A stretch of DNA of 6,504 nucleotides from NCBI GenBank assembly GCA_025960445.1, contig JAICIT010000152.1, positions 1-6,504 of the forward strand, read 5' to 3'. This DNA comes from Bradyrhizobium sp. Its GTDB lineage: Bacteria; Pseudomonadota; Alphaproteobacteria; Rhizobiales; Xanthobacteraceae. Positions 5,168 through 6,504 of the stretch are shown piece by piece; position 1 is the stretch's first letter, and each line of letters opens with the position of its first letter. A program made the translations under genes and the position numbers. Under the pieces are notes generated by a model. That model did no database searches, was not told where the DNA came from, and worked only from the letters and a program-made list of their open reading frames with translations.

Positions 5168-5824
5168 ATGCCGATTGATTCATCCAAATTCTTCGACTCC
5201 ATTCGCATCAAGCCCAACAAGCTGAGTGCGAAGCAGCAGGCCCAGGCGCGGGAAGCCGCCGTCATGTGCGAATGGCCGGACTGCAAGAACAAGGCGCCGC
5301 ATCGCGCGCCGAAGGGCCGTGCCAACGACAAGGAATACTGGCACTTCTGTCTCAACCACGTTCGCGAATACAACCAGTCGTATAATTTTTTCCAGGGCAT
5401 GAATGCGGATGCTGTGGCGCGTTACCAAAAGGATGCGCTGACCGGTCATCGTCCGACCTGGAAAATGGGCGCCAACACCAGTTCAAAAAAAGGCAAGGGC
5501 AACCCCGAGGCCGAACTGGAAGGAGCGGCCGATCCGTTCAACATGTTCAGCGAGCTTAACGGCCGCGGTCGCTGGCGCCCCGGGCCGGGAGCCGGCGCTG
5601 AACCGAAATCCGAAACCCGAAAAGTGTTCAACGCCGAGCGCAAGGCGCTGCAGGTGATGGGGCTCGGCACGGATGCGACGCTCGAAACCGTGAAGGCGAA
5701 GTACAAGGCGCTGGTCAAGCAGCACCATCCCGACGCCAATGGCGGCGACCGCTCCACGGAAGATCGTCTGATCGAGATCATCAAAGCCTATAACTATCTC
5801 AAGACGGTGGTTCGCGCCGGCTAA
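5168..5824 (+). CDS. Protein with N-terminal Cys/His cluster and C-terminal J domain (DnaJ-like)
   Basis: This is probably a co-chaperone that stimulates the ATPase of a DnaK-type Hsp70. The J domain is at the C-terminus (about 152-214): ALQVMGLG, helix II KAKYKALVKQHHPDA with the essential HPD triad at 187-189, then a helix III ending EIIKAYNYLKTVV. The N-terminal part (1-100) holds C34-x4-C39, H45, H59, C61 and H64, which look able to bind zinc, in a context (HRAPKG, WHFCLNHVREYN, YQKDALTGHRPTW) that I recall as conserved in related alphaproteobacterial proteins. A Lys/Gly/Pro-rich linker (about 105-150) joins the two. It lacks the Gly/Phe region and the CxxCxGxG zinc domain of true DnaJ, so it is a class C J protein with reversed order. 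An in-frame TAG at 5159-5161 forces the start at this ATG. It is divergent from bolA and convergent with the DedA gene. Its client is unknown. Confidence 0.88.
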   Translation: MPIDSSKFFDSIRIKPNKLSAKQQAQAREAAVMCEWPDCKNKAPHRAPKGRANDKEYWHFCLNHVREYNQSYNFFQGMNADAVARYQKDALTGHRPTWKMGANTSSKKGKGNPEAELEGAADPFNMFSELNGRGRWRPGPGAGAEPKSETRKVFNAERKALQVMGLGTDATLETVKAKYKALVKQHHPDANGGDRSTEDRLIEIIKAYNYLKTVVRAG

Positions 5825-5826
5825 TC

Positions 5827-5853
5827 GATGCGTTGCTTCGGGGGCGCCGCATC
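5827..5853. terminator. Possible hairpin between convergent J-protein and DedA genes
   Basis: GATGCG (5827-5832) and CGCATC (5848-5853) form a perfect 6-bp stem around a 15-nt G-rich loop, and a further GC/GC pairing is possible inside. It occupies most of the 38-nt gap between two converging genes and could serve both as a terminator. Neither side has a strong T-run, so it is not a textbook intrinsic terminator. Confidence 0.3.
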
Positions 5854-5862
5854 TATCGCAAA

Positions 5863-6504
5863 TCATTTCGGCTCCATGACGCGGCCGCCGTGGCGACGGC
5901 GGATGGTCCAGGTGGCGAGCGCGACGATCACGGCGCCGCCGAGCACCGATAGCATCCAGTAATGCTTGGCGAGGCCGGCGTGGTGCGACATCTCGGCATA
6001 TTGGCGAAACGCGGATACCGCGAGCACTCCGGGTAAAACATGCGCCGGCGCCCACAGCAGGATCGCCGCTACGTTGACGATGTAGAACCGCGCAGGGTTC
6101 ATGCCCAACGCGCCGGCCGTGATCGGAACGAACGCCCTGATCGGCGGCACAAACCGCGCAAAGAACACGGCCAGCGCGCCCCAGCGATGGAAGAACGCCT
6201 CGCTCTGCGCCACCACGCGGGGATAGCGCGTCATCGGCCAGGTGCTGAGAATCTCGCGCTGGCTGCGATGCCCGATCCAGAATGCCGATCCGTCGCCGAG
6301 CAGCGCGCCGGCAACCGCCGCCAACAGTACCCATTCAAGTCGCAGCTCGCCGCCGGGCACCAGCGCGCTCAATGCAAGAATGATCGTGGAACCGGGAACG
6401 ACTGATCCCACCACCGGAACGGCCTCGAGCAGGGCAGCAAGAAATAGTGTCAGATAGGCCAGCCATGCATTGGTCGAGACGAATGCAATCAATGGATCGA
6501 TGAA
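5863..6504 (-). CDS. DedA-family inner-membrane protein (5' end outside window)
   Basis: DedA (SNARE-associated/VTT) proteins are polytopic inner-membrane proteins. Several members translocate lipid carriers such as undecaprenyl phosphate, and others affect envelope stress and antimicrobial resistance. The protein shows hydrophobic segments, counted from the TTG at 6492, at about 11-45, 53-72, 105-128, 137-160 and 178-197, with the family acidic residue E23, VVPGSTIILALSAL (31-44) and the signature FFARFVPPIR (110-119), whose R113 and R119 are the conserved arginines. It ends in a short basic tail. The frame stays open to the window edge (Phe-Ile-Asp-Pro precede the TTG), and I recall relatives starting a few residues before FIDPL, so the TTG is probably not the true start and the real start lies a few codons off the right edge. 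It converges on the J-protein gene. The substrate is not predictable. Confidence 0.88.
   Translation of the reverse strand, partial: FIDPLIAFVSTNAWLAYLTLFLAALLEAVPVVGSVVPGSTIILALSALVPGGELRLEWVLLAAVAGALLGDGSAFWIGHRSQREILSTWPMTRYPRVVAQSEAFFHRWGALAVFFARFVPPIRAFVPITAGALGMNPARFYIVNVAAILLWAPAHVLPGVLAVSAFRQYAEMSHHAGLAKHYWMLSVLGGAVIVALATWTIRRRHGGRVMEPK

Noticed and set aside
5483..6334. 283-codon minus-strand frame spanning the J-protein and DedA genes
   Set aside because: It overlaps two well-supported genes, one in another frame of the same strand, has an Arg-rich composition without domains, and starts inside the DedA coding region.

Overview
The window looks like a chromosomal housekeeping segment of a Rhizobiales alphaproteobacterium, most likely the Bradyrhizobium/Rhodopseudomonas/Nitrobacter group. 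The reasons are the moderately high GC content, the wording of the proteins (an AccA beginning PDHMRSYLDFEKPVAELE, a BolA with SHLHEGHAGH, a conserved MPIDSSKFFDSIRIKP J-domain protein) and the order accA - xerD - aroK - aroB - CBS/DUF21 protein - bolA - J protein. I recall that order from this group but could not search for it here.

Layout. The left part is on the minus strand: the first 56 codons of accA (running off the left edge), a 195-nt gap with an accA promoter and a short palindrome, xerD, and directly upstream of xerD a 48-residue membrane microprotein. A 158-nt divergent region with a hairpin-rich aroK leader separates these from a plus-strand run aroK-aroB-CNNM/CBS transporter, with gaps of 16 and 9 nt, which is almost certainly one transcript. 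bolA follows on the minus strand, convergent with the transporter. bolA is divergent from a plus-strand gene for a protein with a C-terminal J domain. The 100-nt region between those two holds near-repeats and back-to-back -35-like hexamers. The right end carries a minus-strand DedA-family membrane protein whose start lies just beyond the window.

Functions. aroK and aroB supply two steps of the shikimate pathway. AccA supplies malonyl-CoA for fatty-acid synthesis. XerD resolves chromosome dimers. The CNNM/CBS protein is a probable Mg2+ (or other divalent) transporter. BolA is probably an iron-sulfur/glutaredoxin partner. The J protein is a probable DnaK co-chaperone with an unusual N-terminal Cys/His cluster. 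The DedA protein is a probable lipid-carrier translocase.

I see no mobile element, CRISPR array, rRNA, tRNA, phage gene or defence system. Nothing here amounts to a new system. The more interesting points are small: overlapping alternative hairpins in the aroK leader, a five-codon mini-ORF linking aroK to aroB, possible leaderless starts for accA and the J-protein gene, and the architecture of the J protein. All long antisense reading frames are explained as GC-rich shadows.
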